This document shows, piece after piece, positions 8,167-16,717 of a stretch of 55,827 nucleotides of DNA (positions are counted from its first letter, which is position 1; each line of letters starts with the position of its first letter). The notes below the pieces were generated by a model, which made no database searches, was not told the origin of the DNA, and saw nothing but the letters and a program-made list of their open reading frames with translations. Source of the stretch: Candidatus Pelagibacter sp. TMED106 (lineage in GTDB: Bacteria > Pseudomonadota > Alphaproteobacteria > Pelagibacterales > Pelagibacteraceae); assembly GCA_002170275.2 (NCBI GenBank), contig NHFH02000012.1, positions 1 to 55,827 on the forward strand, in the 5' to 3' direction. The position numbers and the translations under genes are program-made.

Positions 8167-8205
8167 AATTTTTAATCTACTGAAAACAAAAAAATCTTCA
8201 AAAGA

Positions 8206-8227
8206 AAAATTGTTTTTTTACAATTTT
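8206..8227. promoter_or_regulatory. perfect 8-bp inverted repeat in the yqeY/carA divergent region
   Basis: AAAATTGT (8206-8213), a six-T loop and ACAATTTT (8220-8227) form a perfect inverted repeat in the intergenic region between the divergent yqeY-dnaG-rpoD and carAB operons. It could be an operator for either operon or a short RNA hairpin. In such AT-rich DNA an 8-bp inverted repeat is not rare, so the functional claim is weak. Confidence 0.3.
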
Positions 8228-8291
8228 ATATTACATCTCTGTTGCGATTATAAAGCTTTTAATGTATTAACCTTTAACTCATGAGTTGTAA

Positions 8292-9488
8292 TTGATCAAA
8301 AAAGCTAAAAAAACTAACTCAAAAAAAATCACACAAAATCAAACAGGCGTATTAGTTCTTGAAAATAAGAAAGTTTTTAAGGGCATTGGAATTGGGTACC
8401 AAGGAGAAGCAACTGGTGAAGTTTGTTTCAATACCTCATTAACTGGTTACCAAGAAATAATATCTGACCCCTCTTATGCTGGACAAATTATAAACTTTAC
8501 ATTTCCTCATATCGGAAATGTTGGAACTAACAAAGAAGATTATGAGTCAGACAAAATATGGACAAAGGGTGTAATCTTTAATTCTGAAATAACATCTCCT
8601 TCAAACTATAGATCTTTTCTTCATTTGGATGCATGGCTTAAAAAAAATAAAATAGTTGGAATCACTGGTTTAGACACTAGAAGTTTAACAAATTTTATCA
8701 GAGACAAAGGAGCTCCAAAAGGAACCATTGCCTATTCAAAAAATTGTAAATTTAATATCAGCAAACTTAGTAACACAACGATAAAATGGAGTGGATTAAA
8801 AAATCTTGATCTTGCAAAAAAAGTAACTACACCAAAAAATTATATATGGAAAGGGTTAAAAACTTGGAAAAAAGAAACTGGTTTCAAAAAAAATATTAAA
8901 AACTCTTATCACGTTGTTGCAATTGATTATGGAATAAAGAAAAATATTTTAAGATATTTTTCTGACTTTAATTGTAAAGTAACTGTTGTTTCATGCAAAA
9001 CATCATCAGAAAAAATATTAGCTCTTAAACCAAATGGTATTTTTTTATCAAACGGTCCTGGTGATCCTGCTGCGACTGGAAAATATGCAATAAAAATAAT
9101 AAAAAATTTAATTAAAAAAAACTTGCCCCTTTTTGGTATCTGTTTAGGTCACCAAATTCTTGCTCTAACTTTGGGTGGCCAAACAAAAAAAATGAAACTA
9201 GGTCATAGAGGAGCAAACCATCCAGTTAAAAATTTAATTCATGATAAAGTAGAAATAACAAGTCAAAATCATGGCTTTGAAGTAATAAAAGAAAATCTTC
9301 CTAAAAATATTCAAATTACTCACAAGTCTTTGTTTGACAATAGTATCGAGGGTATAAAACTAAAAAACAAACCTATATTTTCTGTTCAATACCACCCAGA
9401 GTCAAACCCTGGTCCACAAGATAGTGTTTATCTATTTCAAGAATTTATTAACAATATGAAAAAAAATGCCAAAAAGAAAAGATCTTAA
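8292..9488 (+). CDS. carA: carbamoyl-phosphate synthase small subunit
   Basis: The glutaminase subunit, which hydrolyses glutamine and feeds ammonia to CarB for carbamoyl phosphate synthesis (pyrimidines and arginine). The N-terminal CPSase domain shows GIGYQGEATGEVCFNTSLTG and SYAGQIINFTFPHIGNVG. The C-terminal class I glutamine amidotransferase domain has the nucleophile in FGICLGHQ (near residue 280) and the His/Glu pair in QYHPESNPGPQD near residue 365. The start must be TTG at 8292, because an in-frame TAA lies immediately before it (8289-8291) and no ATG occurs early in the frame. A four-codon ATG ORF (8281-8295) overlaps this start. The 3' end overlaps carB by 23 bases. Confidence 0.96.
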   Translation: MIKKAKKTNSKKITQNQTGVLVLENKKVFKGIGIGYQGEATGEVCFNTSLTGYQEIISDPSYAGQIINFTFPHIGNVGTNKEDYESDKIWTKGVIFNSEITSPSNYRSFLHLDAWLKKNKIVGITGLDTRSLTNFIRDKGAPKGTIAYSKNCKFNISKLSNTTIKWSGLKNLDLAKKVTTPKNYIWKGLKTWKKETGFKKNIKNSYHVVAIDYGIKKNILRYFSDFNCKVTVVSCKTSSEKILALKPNGIFLSNGPGDPAATGKYAIKIIKNLIKKNLPLFGICLGHQILALTLGGQTKKMKLGHRGANHPVKNLIHDKVEITSQNHGFEVIKENLPKNIQITHKSLFDNSIEGIKLKNKPIFSVQYHPESNPGPQDSVYLFQEFINNMKKNAKKKRS

Positions 9489-12400
9489 AAAAGTATTAGT
9501 TGTAGGAGCTGGACCAATTATTATCGGCCAAGCTTGTGAATTTGATTATTCTGGAACTCAAGCTTGCAAAGCATTAAGAGATGAAGGGTACAAAGTTGTT
9601 TTAATTAACTCAAATCCGGCGACGATTATGACAGATCCTGATGTTGCAGATAAAACTTATATTGAACCCATTACTTTAGAAGTTTTAGAAAAAATTCTCA
9701 TAAAAGAAAAACCAGATGCAATTCTTCCTACTATGGGAGGCCAAACTGCACTTAACCTTGCAATGGAAGCAGAAAAAAGAGGAATTTTAAAAAAGTATAA
9801 AATTGAACTAATAGGCGCTAACTCTAAAGCAATAGCAAATGCCGAAGATAGAAAGAAATTTAGAAAAAATATGATAGATATTGGTTTAGATTTACCTAAA
9901 TCTGAAATCGTTAATAATATTAATAAAGCAACAAAAGTTTTAAAGAAAATTGGTTTACCTGCAATTATAAGACCTGCATTTACACTTGGAGGTCTAGGTG
10001 GAGGAATAGCTAAAAATAAAAAAGACTACTTAAAAATCATTAAAAATGGATTACACGAATCTCCTGTCAGCCAAGTATTAGTAGAAGAGTGTTTAGAGGG
10101 TTGGAAAGAGTTCGAAATGGAAGTTGTTAGGGACAAGAAAGATAACTGCATCATTGTATGTTCGATTGAAAATGTCGATCCGATGGGAATACACACTGGT
10201 GACTCAGTAACTGTTGCTCCTGCGCTCACCTTAACTGATAAAGAATACCAAATAATGAGAAATGCCTCAATTGCCTGTTTAAGAAAGATAGGAGTTGAGA
10301 CAGGTGGATCAAATGTACAGTTTGCAATCAATCCAAAAAATGGCCGAATGGTTGTAATTGAAATGAACCCTAGAGTTTCAAGATCATCTGCACTTGCATC
10401 AAAAGCAACAGGATTTCCAATTGCGAAAGTTGCAGCAAAACTTGCAATTGGTTACACGTTAGATGAATTAAAAAATGAAATTACAAAAGTAACACCAGCA
10501 TCATTTGAGCCAAGTATTGATTATGTGGTTACTAAAATTCCAAGATTTACTTTTGAAAAATTTTCAACTTCTCCAGCTGTATTAGGAACTTCAATGAAAT
10601 CTGTTGGAGAGGCAATGGCAATTGGGAGAAATTTTAAAGAATCTCTCCAAAAAGCTTTGGTGTCTCTTGAAACTGGATTTTCAGGTCTAGATAGAATATT
10701 TGATCTTAATAAAAAACAAATTGAAAAGAAACTTAAAGAAAATATTCCAAATAAAATTTTGCTTGTCGCTGAAGCTATTAGAAAAAAGATAAATTTAAAA
10801 AGAATATTTACCTTATCTAAAATTGATCCATGGTTCTTAGATCAAATTAAAGAAATTATAGATAATGAATCTAAAATCAAAAAAAAAGGATTACCAAAAG
10901 ATTTTAATGAATTAAATCGAATTAAATCTATTGGTTTTTCAGACAAAAAACTATCTGAGTTAACAAATACTTCAGAAGATATTATAAGGCGAAAAAGAAC
11001 AGCCCTTGGAATATTACCTGTATTTAAAAAAGTTGATACTTGTGCTGCTGAATTTAAATCATTTACTCCTTATATGTATTCTTCATATCAGCGAAATTTC
11101 TCAATAAATTCTGAGTGCGAAGCATATCCATCAGCTAAGAAAAAAATAATTATATTGGGTGGAGGACCTAATAGAATAGGACAAGGAATAGAATTTGACT
11201 ATTGCTGTTGTCAGGCAAGTTTTTCATTAAAAGACGCAGGTTTTGAAACTGTTATGGTTAACTGTAATCCTGAAACAGTTTCTACTGATTATGACACTAG
11301 TGATCGATTGTACTTTGAACCATTAAAAGAGGAATATGTTTTTAATATTATCAAAAAAGAAAAAGAGAAAGGAAATCTTGTTGGTGTAATAGCTCAATTT
11401 GGAGGTCAAACTCCAATTAAACTAGCAAAATTTTTACATGAAAACAAACTGCCAATTTTAGGAACCCAATACACTTCAATTGATTTAGCGGAGGATAGAG
11501 ATCGATTTAGAAGTCTTCTTAATAAATTAAAGTTAAAACAAGCTGAAAGTGGAATCGCGAAAACTTACAAGCAGGCAATCCAGATAGCTGATAGAATTGG
11601 TTTACCTTTGATGGTAAGACCTTCATATGTTTTAGGTGGCAGAGCAATGGAAATAGTTCATGAAAAAAATCAACTTAAAAACTTTGTTGAAGAAGCTTTT
11701 AAAGCTGCAGAAGACAATCCTATTCTAATTGATAAATTTATTGATCATGCAATGGAAGTAGATGTAGATGCTATATCAGACGGTAAAGAAGTTCATGTTG
11801 CTGGAATTATGCAGCATATTGAAGAAGCAGGAATTCATTCTGGTGACTCGGCTTGCTGTTTACCGCCAATCTCCATAAAACCATATTTGATCAAAGAAAT
11901 TGAGAGTCAAACAAAAAAATTGGCTTTGGCTTTAAAAGTTAAAGGATTTATGAATATTCAATTTGCAATAAAAAAAGATGAAATTTTTGTAATCGAAGTT
12001 AATCCTAGGGCAAGCAGAACTGTCCCTTTCGTATCAAAAGCAAAAGGTGTACCTCTTGCCAAAATAGCTTCAAGAGTAATGGCTGGTGAAAAGTTATCCA
12101 AGTTTAATTTAAAAGACAAATCTAAAGGAATGTATGCAGTTAAAGAGGCAGTATTTCCTTTTAATAAATTCCCCAATAGTGATTTACTCTTAGGTCCTGA
12201 GATGAAGTCAACTGGCGAAGTAATGGGGTTTGACAAAAATTTTGGAATGGCATTTGCAAAAAGTCAAATAGCTTCTTCAAATTCATTACCAAAACAAGGG
12301 CTAGCTTTTATATCTTTAAAAAACTCTCATAAAGATGAAGGAATTGATTTAGCTAAACAACTTATTAAACTAAATTTCACACTATGTGCAACAAAGGGAA

Positions 12401-12690
12401 CTGCTGAATATATAAGAAAACATGGAATGAAGTGTAAAATTATTAACAAAGTAAGTAGTGGATCTCCTCATATAGTTGATGTCTTGGAGTCTAAAAAAAT
12501 TGCACTACTAATTAATACTGGAGGAGGAAATAGTGAACATAGATTAAGCGATGCAATCGCACTTAGAAGAGCAGCGCTTAAAAATAAAGTTCCTTACTGT
12601 ACAAATATGTCTACTGCTCAAGCGTGTCTAGAAGCAATTAAGTCTTTAAAAACGAAAAAAATAGAAGTAAATTCTATTCAAGATATTTAA
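9466..12690 (+). CDS. carB: carbamoyl-phosphate synthase large subunit
   Basis: The synthetase subunit uses two ATP, bicarbonate and ammonia to make carbamoyl phosphate. The duplicated structure is clear: first half KKVLVVGAGPIIIGQACEFD and IRPAFTLGGLGGGIA, second half IIILGGGPNRIGQGIEFD and VRPSYVLGGRAMEIV, each an ATP-grasp unit, followed by a C-terminal MGS-like allosteric domain (ATKGTAEYIRKHGMK, NTGGGNSEHRLSDA). The 1074-aa length is normal. It overlaps the end of carA, so the two are translated together, and two very small ORFs follow 6 bases downstream. Confidence 0.97.
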   Translation: MPKRKDLKKVLVVGAGPIIIGQACEFDYSGTQACKALRDEGYKVVLINSNPATIMTDPDVADKTYIEPITLEVLEKILIKEKPDAILPTMGGQTALNLAMEAEKRGILKKYKIELIGANSKAIANAEDRKKFRKNMIDIGLDLPKSEIVNNINKATKVLKKIGLPAIIRPAFTLGGLGGGIAKNKKDYLKIIKNGLHESPVSQVLVEECLEGWKEFEMEVVRDKKDNCIIVCSIENVDPMGIHTGDSVTVAPALTLTDKEYQIMRNASIACLRKIGVETGGSNVQFAINPKNGRMVVIEMNPRVSRSSALASKATGFPIAKVAAKLAIGYTLDELKNEITKVTPASFEPSIDYVVTKIPRFTFEKFSTSPAVLGTSMKSVGEAMAIGRNFKESLQKALVSLETGFSGLDRIFDLNKKQIEKKLKENIPNKILLVAEAIRKKINLKRIFTLSKIDPWFLDQIKEIIDNESKIKKKGLPKDFNELNRIKSIGFSDKKLSELTNTSEDIIRRKRTALGILPVFKKVDTCAAEFKSFTPYMYSSYQRNFSINSECEAYPSAKKKIIILGGGPNRIGQGIEFDYCCCQASFSLKDAGFETVMVNCNPETVSTDYDTSDRLYFEPLKEEYVFNIIKKEKEKGNLVGVIAQFGGQTPIKLAKFLHENKLPILGTQYTSIDLAEDRDRFRSLLNKLKLKQAESGIAKTYKQAIQIADRIGLPLMVRPSYVLGGRAMEIVHEKNQLKNFVEEAFKAAEDNPILIDKFIDHAMEVDVDAISDGKEVHVAGIMQHIEEAGIHSGDSACCLPPISIKPYLIKEIESQTKKLALALKVKGFMNIQFAIKKDEIFVIEVNPRASRTVPFVSKAKGVPLAKIASRVMAGEKLSKFNLKDKSKGMYAVKEAVFPFNKFPNSDLLLGPEMKSTGEVMGFDKNFGMAFAKSQIASSNSLPKQGLAFISLKNSHKDEGIDLAKQLIKLNFTLCATKGTAEYIRKHGMKCKIINKVSSGSPHIVDVLESKKIALLINTGGGNSEHRLSDAIALRRAALKNKVPYCTNMSTAQACLEAIKSLKTKKIEVNSIQDI

Positions 12691-12696
12691 TTAAAT

Positions 12697-12825
12697 ATGA
12701 GAAAAGTAAAAAAAAAAACTTCAAACTCAAAAGAAAATATATCTTCTATATTTGCTAGAAAATATATCTATTATTACTATAGTTTTTTTTGGTTTATATT
12801 AATTCTATATTTATTTTTAAAATGA
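12697..12825 (+). CDS. small putative single-pass membrane protein (42 aa)
   Basis: A 42-codon ORF starting 6 bases after carB. The first half is basic and polar (RKVKKKTSNSKEN); the second half, from about residue 24, is one aromatic/aliphatic stretch (YIYYYYSFFWFILILYLFL) that could span a membrane with the basic part inside. I recognise no family. Support for a real gene is positional: it follows carB closely and its TGA overlaps the ATG of the next small ORF in an ATGA junction. Its size and AT-richness mean chance is possible. Confidence 0.42.
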   Translation: MRKVKKKTSNSKENISSIFARKYIYYYYSFFWFILILYLFLK

Positions 12826-12926
12826 GTAAGAAAATATTATTTATAGCGATCATAATTTTGGCAATAGAACTATCAGGACATGGTATAATAAGCTCTTTAT
12901 TTAGATTATTAAGCTCTGTTAACTAG
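12822..12926 (+). CDS. small putative hydrophobic peptide (34 aa)
   Basis: A 34-codon ORF whose ATG overlaps the stop of the preceding small ORF (ATGA) and whose TAG shares a CTAG palindrome with the stop of the convergent oxygenase gene. The peptide begins MSKK and has a hydrophobic segment (about residues 5-14) followed by ELSGHGIISSLFRLLSSVN. It could be a secreted or membrane micro-protein. No family recognised. The tight packing on both sides is the main argument that it is real. Confidence 0.4.
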   Translation: MSKKILFIAIIILAIELSGHGIISSLFRLLSSVN

Positions 12927-13591
12927 ACCTTTTCAACTTTCCAGTCAGTAGGAAATGTAACATAATTTACTTGAACACATCGTCTTTCTTTAAAAATTTT
13001 TTTTTTTTCCATCCCATGCCAAGTATTTGGGCCACTAGTAAATAAATATCCATAATTATGTTTATAAGGTACTGTTTTAACTTTTTCTAATTTCTCGTTA
13101 TAAAAATCTGTACCCAAATCTTCAGACTCGTTACTGTTATTTACAAAAATTAAACCTGACATTAATTTTTCTTTAATGTCACAATGAGGCTTTAACCAAA
13201 AACCTTCTCTGTCACATATAACTTCAACTCTTACAAATGAGTTAGATAAATCTTTATTTATCATTTTTGACAATACTTGATGAGTTTCTTTTGATTGAAG
13301 TTCATTAATAAATTTCGTCAAATTTGGAAATTGAGATGAATTTTCATTTGTAACAAAACATCTAAATTTAATTGCTTTGCCCCCCGAGGCTATTCCTTCT
13401 CTAAATTCTGCTGCTCCACCATCGATTGCTCTCGTTCCATCATAAGATAAATTATGTTTACTTACATCAGGGATATCTGCTTCTATTATTTCTTTTATAG
13501 TCTCATCGCTTAAAGCATTATTATACTCCCAATGGTCAAAAGGAAATTTATGTTTTTTTGATTGGTTTAAAATAGAATTAAGAAAAGTCAT
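12923..13591 (-). CDS. 2OG-Fe(II) oxygenase-like protein
   Basis: A 222-residue protein whose C-terminal half has the pattern of iron/2-oxoglutarate dioxygenases: HCD (near residue 137, the HxD iron ligands in WLKPHCDIKEK), a later histidine in GPNTWHGMEKK, and an arginine shortly after (RRCVQVNYV), which would bind 2-oxoglutarate. The N-terminal part (FDHWEYNNALSDETIKEIIE) resembles stand-alone prolyl-hydroxylase-like proteins. The substrate is unknown. It overlaps the end of the upstream ELM1-like gene by 14 bases on the same strand, suggesting cotranscription and perhaps a shared role in surface glycan or small-molecule modification (inference). Confidence 0.75.
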   Translation of the reverse strand: MTFLNSILNQSKKHKFPFDHWEYNNALSDETIKEIIEADIPDVSKHNLSYDGTRAIDGGAAEFREGIASGGKAIKFRCFVTNENSSQFPNLTKFINELQSKETHQVLSKMINKDLSNSFVRVEVICDREGFWLKPHCDIKEKLMSGLIFVNNSNESEDLGTDFYNEKLEKVKTVPYKHNYGYLFTSGPNTWHGMEKKKIFKERRCVQVNYVTFPTDWKVEKV

Positions 13592-14528
13592 AGTTTTTAA
13601 ATTGTTCTTTTATATAACTTGATATTTTATTAGTTTCATCAAGTTTTTCATAATTCCATTCATCTAACGAATACTCTAAATCTTTGATAATATTTAAAGA
13701 TTTAAATAATTCAAAAAATTTTTTAAAACGATCATTTCTTTTAATTGGTGGCATTTGAGCAACATATATTGGCTTTCCGGTCATTGCTGCTTCAGAAATC
13801 ATAGATGTTGAGTCACACGTTACAACAATATAATTAGCTAATTTCAATGATGAAAGATAAGCCTTTTTGTCAATGTCACTTATAATAACTTGATTTTCAT
13901 CAAAAAATTTTTTTGCCTTATCGATTATTTTTTTAGGTGTTCTCATTGAGGGAATAAATAATAATTGATAATTATTTTCAATAAAAATATTTTTAATTTT
14001 TAAGAAAACATCATTTATAATTTCATCACTATAATCATAATATTTGTTGGGTCCTCCGACTATTAGTGTAATTAGTTTTTTTTTATTAATTCGAGATTTT
14101 AAATAATCTTCATTTTCATCTAACTCTTTATTTCTTAAGTAATGAATTGCTCCTTTGCTGTGTAAAACATTTTTTCCTACCAGTCCATCATGTTCGGGGG
14201 TCACTATAAAGTCAAAATTATCTAGAGAAACTTTTGGATCTTGGATATGAATATTCATGATCTTATTTTTAAATTTATTTTTTAAGAAGATTGAAGGAAT
14301 GACACTTTTTCTTCCACAAGAAATAATTATATCAAAATTTTTTTCTAACTTATTTTTAAAAACAAAGCTTTGTGTTGGGGTTATTTTTGGTGGAATTAAT
14401 TTCCAAAAGTTATTAAGTTCAATTTTCTCGTGTATAAAATCCAAATCTAAGGCATTAGCAAGTCCCTCTACTTGACTAATCATTCCATGCATACCCTCTG
14501 TCAATAATAACCCTTTCAATTTAGACAT
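13578..14528 (-). CDS. ELM1/GtrOC1 family putative glycosyltransferase (DUF1022)
   Basis: A 316-residue protein with the two-lobed GT-B pattern of the bacterial family related to plant mitochondrial fission protein ELM1: LLLTEGMHGMISQVEGLANA at the N terminus, DIIISCGRKSVIPSIFLKN, HIQDPKVSLDNFDFIVTPEHD, GGPNKYYDYSDE near the domain junction, and VVTCDSTSMISEAAMTGKP near residue 237, which resembles the donor-binding region of glycosyltransferases. The biochemical role of bacterial members is not established. It is divergent from trxB with only 21 bases between the starts, and overlaps the oxygenase gene downstream. Confidence 0.85.
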   Translation of the reverse strand: MSKLKGLLLTEGMHGMISQVEGLANALDLDFIHEKIELNNFWKLIPPKITPTQSFVFKNKLEKNFDIIISCGRKSVIPSIFLKNKFKNKIMNIHIQDPKVSLDNFDFIVTPEHDGLVGKNVLHSKGAIHYLRNKELDENEDYLKSRINKKKLITLIVGGPNKYYDYSDEIINDVFLKIKNIFIENNYQLLFIPSMRTPKKIIDKAKKFFDENQVIISDIDKKAYLSSLKLANYIVVTCDSTSMISEAAMTGKPIYVAQMPPIKRNDRFKKFFELFKSLNIIKDLEYSLDEWNYEKLDETNKISSYIKEQFKNYDFS

Positions 14529-14549
14529 AAATTACTATATAGCTTTCAT

Positions 14550-15494
14550 ATGAGTGAAAATCCAACTAAACACACAAAAGTGTTAATAATAGGGTCTGGT
14601 CCTGCTGGCTATACAGCAGCAGTTTATGCGGCTAGAGCAATGTTAAATCCAATTTTAGTACATGGAATGGAGCCAGGTGGTCAGTTAACAACAACTACTG
14701 ATGTTGAAAACTATCCTGGCTTTGCTGAAGTAATACAAGGACCCTGGTTGATGGATCAAATGAAAGGTCAAGCAAAAGCAGTTGGGACAGAAATGATTGA
14801 AGATCATATTTCATCAGTTAACCTTAAGTCAAAACCTTTTGAGGCAATTGGTGAAAGTGGCAAAAAATATACCGCCGACTCAATTATCGTTTCAACAGGT
14901 GCTCAAGCAAGATGGTTAAACTTAAAATCTGAGCAAGAATTTAGAGGATTTGGGGTTTCAGCCTGTGCCACATGCGATGGTTTCTTTTTTAAAAATAAAG
15001 ATGTTGCTGTAGTAGGAGGTGGTAATGCTGCTGTTGAAGAAGCAATGTTTCTCACAAAATTTGCTTCCAAAGTTAAGTTAATTCATAGAAGAGATGAATT
15101 AAGAGCTGAAAAAATGCTTCAAAAAAAATTAATGGAAAATAAAAAAATTGAAATAATTTGGGATACAGTTCTTGAAGATGTTATTGGCGATAAAAATCCA
15201 AAAAATGTTAAAGGAATTAAAATAAAAAATTTAAAAACAAATAAAGTTGATGAAATAAAATTAGATGGAGTGTTTATTGCAATTGGTCATGATCCAGCAA
15301 CAAATTTATTTAAAGATCAATTAAATATGGACAAAGAAGGGTACTTAATTACCAAACCTGACTCAACTGAAACAAACATCCCTGGTGTTTATGCTGCTGG
15401 AGATGTAAAAGACAAAACTTTTAGACAAGCTGTGACAGCAGCAGGAATGGGATGTATGGCTGCTCTAGAGGCTGAAAAATTTTTGGCACATTAA
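14550..15494 (+). CDS. trxB: thioredoxin-disulfide reductase
   Basis: A flavoenzyme that passes NADPH electrons to thioredoxin. The N-terminal FAD motif is IIGSGPAGYTAAVYAARA (about residues 13-30), the redox-active CATC is at SACATCDGFF near residue 138, the NADPH fold is VAVVGGGNAAVEEA, and the C-terminal FAD motif is PGVYAAGDVKDKTFRQAVTA. The 314-aa length is standard. It converges on the aminotransferase gene with no bases between the stop codons. Confidence 0.97.
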   Translation: MSENPTKHTKVLIIGSGPAGYTAAVYAARAMLNPILVHGMEPGGQLTTTTDVENYPGFAEVIQGPWLMDQMKGQAKAVGTEMIEDHISSVNLKSKPFEAIGESGKKYTADSIIVSTGAQARWLNLKSEQEFRGFGVSACATCDGFFFKNKDVAVVGGGNAAVEEAMFLTKFASKVKLIHRRDELRAEKMLQKKLMENKKIEIIWDTVLEDVIGDKNPKNVKGIKIKNLKTNKVDEIKLDGVFIAIGHDPATNLFKDQLNMDKEGYLITKPDSTETNIPGVYAAGDVKDKTFRQAVTAAGMGCMAALEAEKFLAH

Positions 15495-16682
15495 CTAACT
15501 TAAACTATCGCAGAAAGATTTAATTCTTTCCATGGCTTTTTTTAAATTTTCCATCGAAGTGGCATAAGAAATTCTAAAGTAACCATCTAAACCAAAAGCT
15601 GAACCTTGCACCACAGCAACATTTGCTTTTTCTAATAATTTTTGGACAAAATCAGTGTCTGTTTTCAGTTTGGTCTTCTTGTTTAACAATCCCTTACAAC
15701 TTGGAAATACATAAAATGCACCATTAGGTGTTAAACAGCTAATACCTTTTATACTATTAAGGCTTTTTACAACAAAATCCCTTCTCTCTTTAAATGCATT
15801 TGATCTTTCTTGAATAAAATTTTGTGTTCCATTTAATGCTTCAACAGCTGCTGCCTGACTTATAGATGACGGATTAGAAGTTGATTGAGATTGAATTTTT
15901 CCAATAGCTTTAATTATATCTTTCGGACCAGCTGCATAACCTATTCTCCAACCAGTCATTGCATAAGACTTACTAACTCCATTCATTGTAAGAGTTCTAT
16001 TTTTTAATTTTGAAATTTGGGCAATTGTAAAGAAATCGAAATTATCATATTTAATGTGCTCATAAATGTCATCACTTAAGATATAAACTTTTTTATTTTT
16101 AATTAATACTTTTGCTATATCTTCAATTTCATTTTTAGTATAACCAGCACCTGTTGGGTTAGATGGTGAGTTTAAAATCAACCACTTAGTTTTTTTAGAA
16201 ATTGCTTTTTTAAGTTTTTTTGCAGTGAGCTTAAAACCATCTTTTTCATCACATTTGACTATTTTTGGTTTTCCACCTGCTAATAAAACCATATCAGGAT
16301 ATGAAACCCAAAAAGGTGCGGGAATTATTACCTCATCACCTTTATTAAGGGTTGCCATAAAAGCATTATATAAAACTTGCTTACCTCCAGTTCCAACTGT
16401 AATTTGATTAGTTTTAAAATCTAAATTATTCTCTCTTTTAAATTTCTCAACAATTGCTTTTTTTAAAACTGGAGTTCCATCGACTGCAGTATATTTTGTG
16501 TCTCCGTTTCTAATTGCATGGATAGCCGCATCTTTAATATTGTCTGGGGTATCAAAATCTGGCTCACCTGCCCCCAAACCAATAACATCTTTTCCTGCTT
16601 CCCTTAGTTCTCTGGCCTTTTGTGTAACGGCAATAGTCGGTGAGGGTTTTATTCTTTTTAAACTGTCTGATATTATGCTCAT
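15495..16682 (-). CDS. aspC: pyridoxal-phosphate aspartate-family aminotransferase (class I)
   Basis: Transfers amino groups between aspartate (and related amino acids) and 2-oxoglutarate. The class I aminotransferase pattern is clear: GLGAGEPDFDTPDNI, the aromatic cofactor region PAPFWVSYPDMV, LNSPSNPTGAGYTKNEI, and the PLP lysine in NGVSKSYAMTGWRIGYAAGP (near residue 238), with the C-terminal substrate arginine in FRISYATS. The overall pattern fits subgroup I-gamma enzymes (alphaproteobacterial AatA), which may also act on prephenate or aromatic substrates. It is divergent from uvrB with about 35 bases between starts. Confidence 0.92.
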   Translation of the reverse strand: MSIISDSLKRIKPSPTIAVTQKARELREAGKDVIGLGAGEPDFDTPDNIKDAAIHAIRNGDTKYTAVDGTPVLKKAIVEKFKRENNLDFKTNQITVGTGGKQVLYNAFMATLNKGDEVIIPAPFWVSYPDMVLLAGGKPKIVKCDEKDGFKLTAKKLKKAISKKTKWLILNSPSNPTGAGYTKNEIEDIAKVLIKNKKVYILSDDIYEHIKYDNFDFFTIAQISKLKNRTLTMNGVSKSYAMTGWRIGYAAGPKDIIKAIGKIQSQSTSNPSSISQAAAVEALNGTQNFIQERSNAFKERRDFVVKSLNSIKGISCLTPNGAFYVFPSCKGLLNKKTKLKTDTDFVQKLLEKANVAVVQGSAFGLDGYFRISYATSMENLKKAMERIKSFCDSLS

Positions 16683-16717
16683 TGAAATATAATTTAATTC
16701 TACTACTTTCTTAATAT

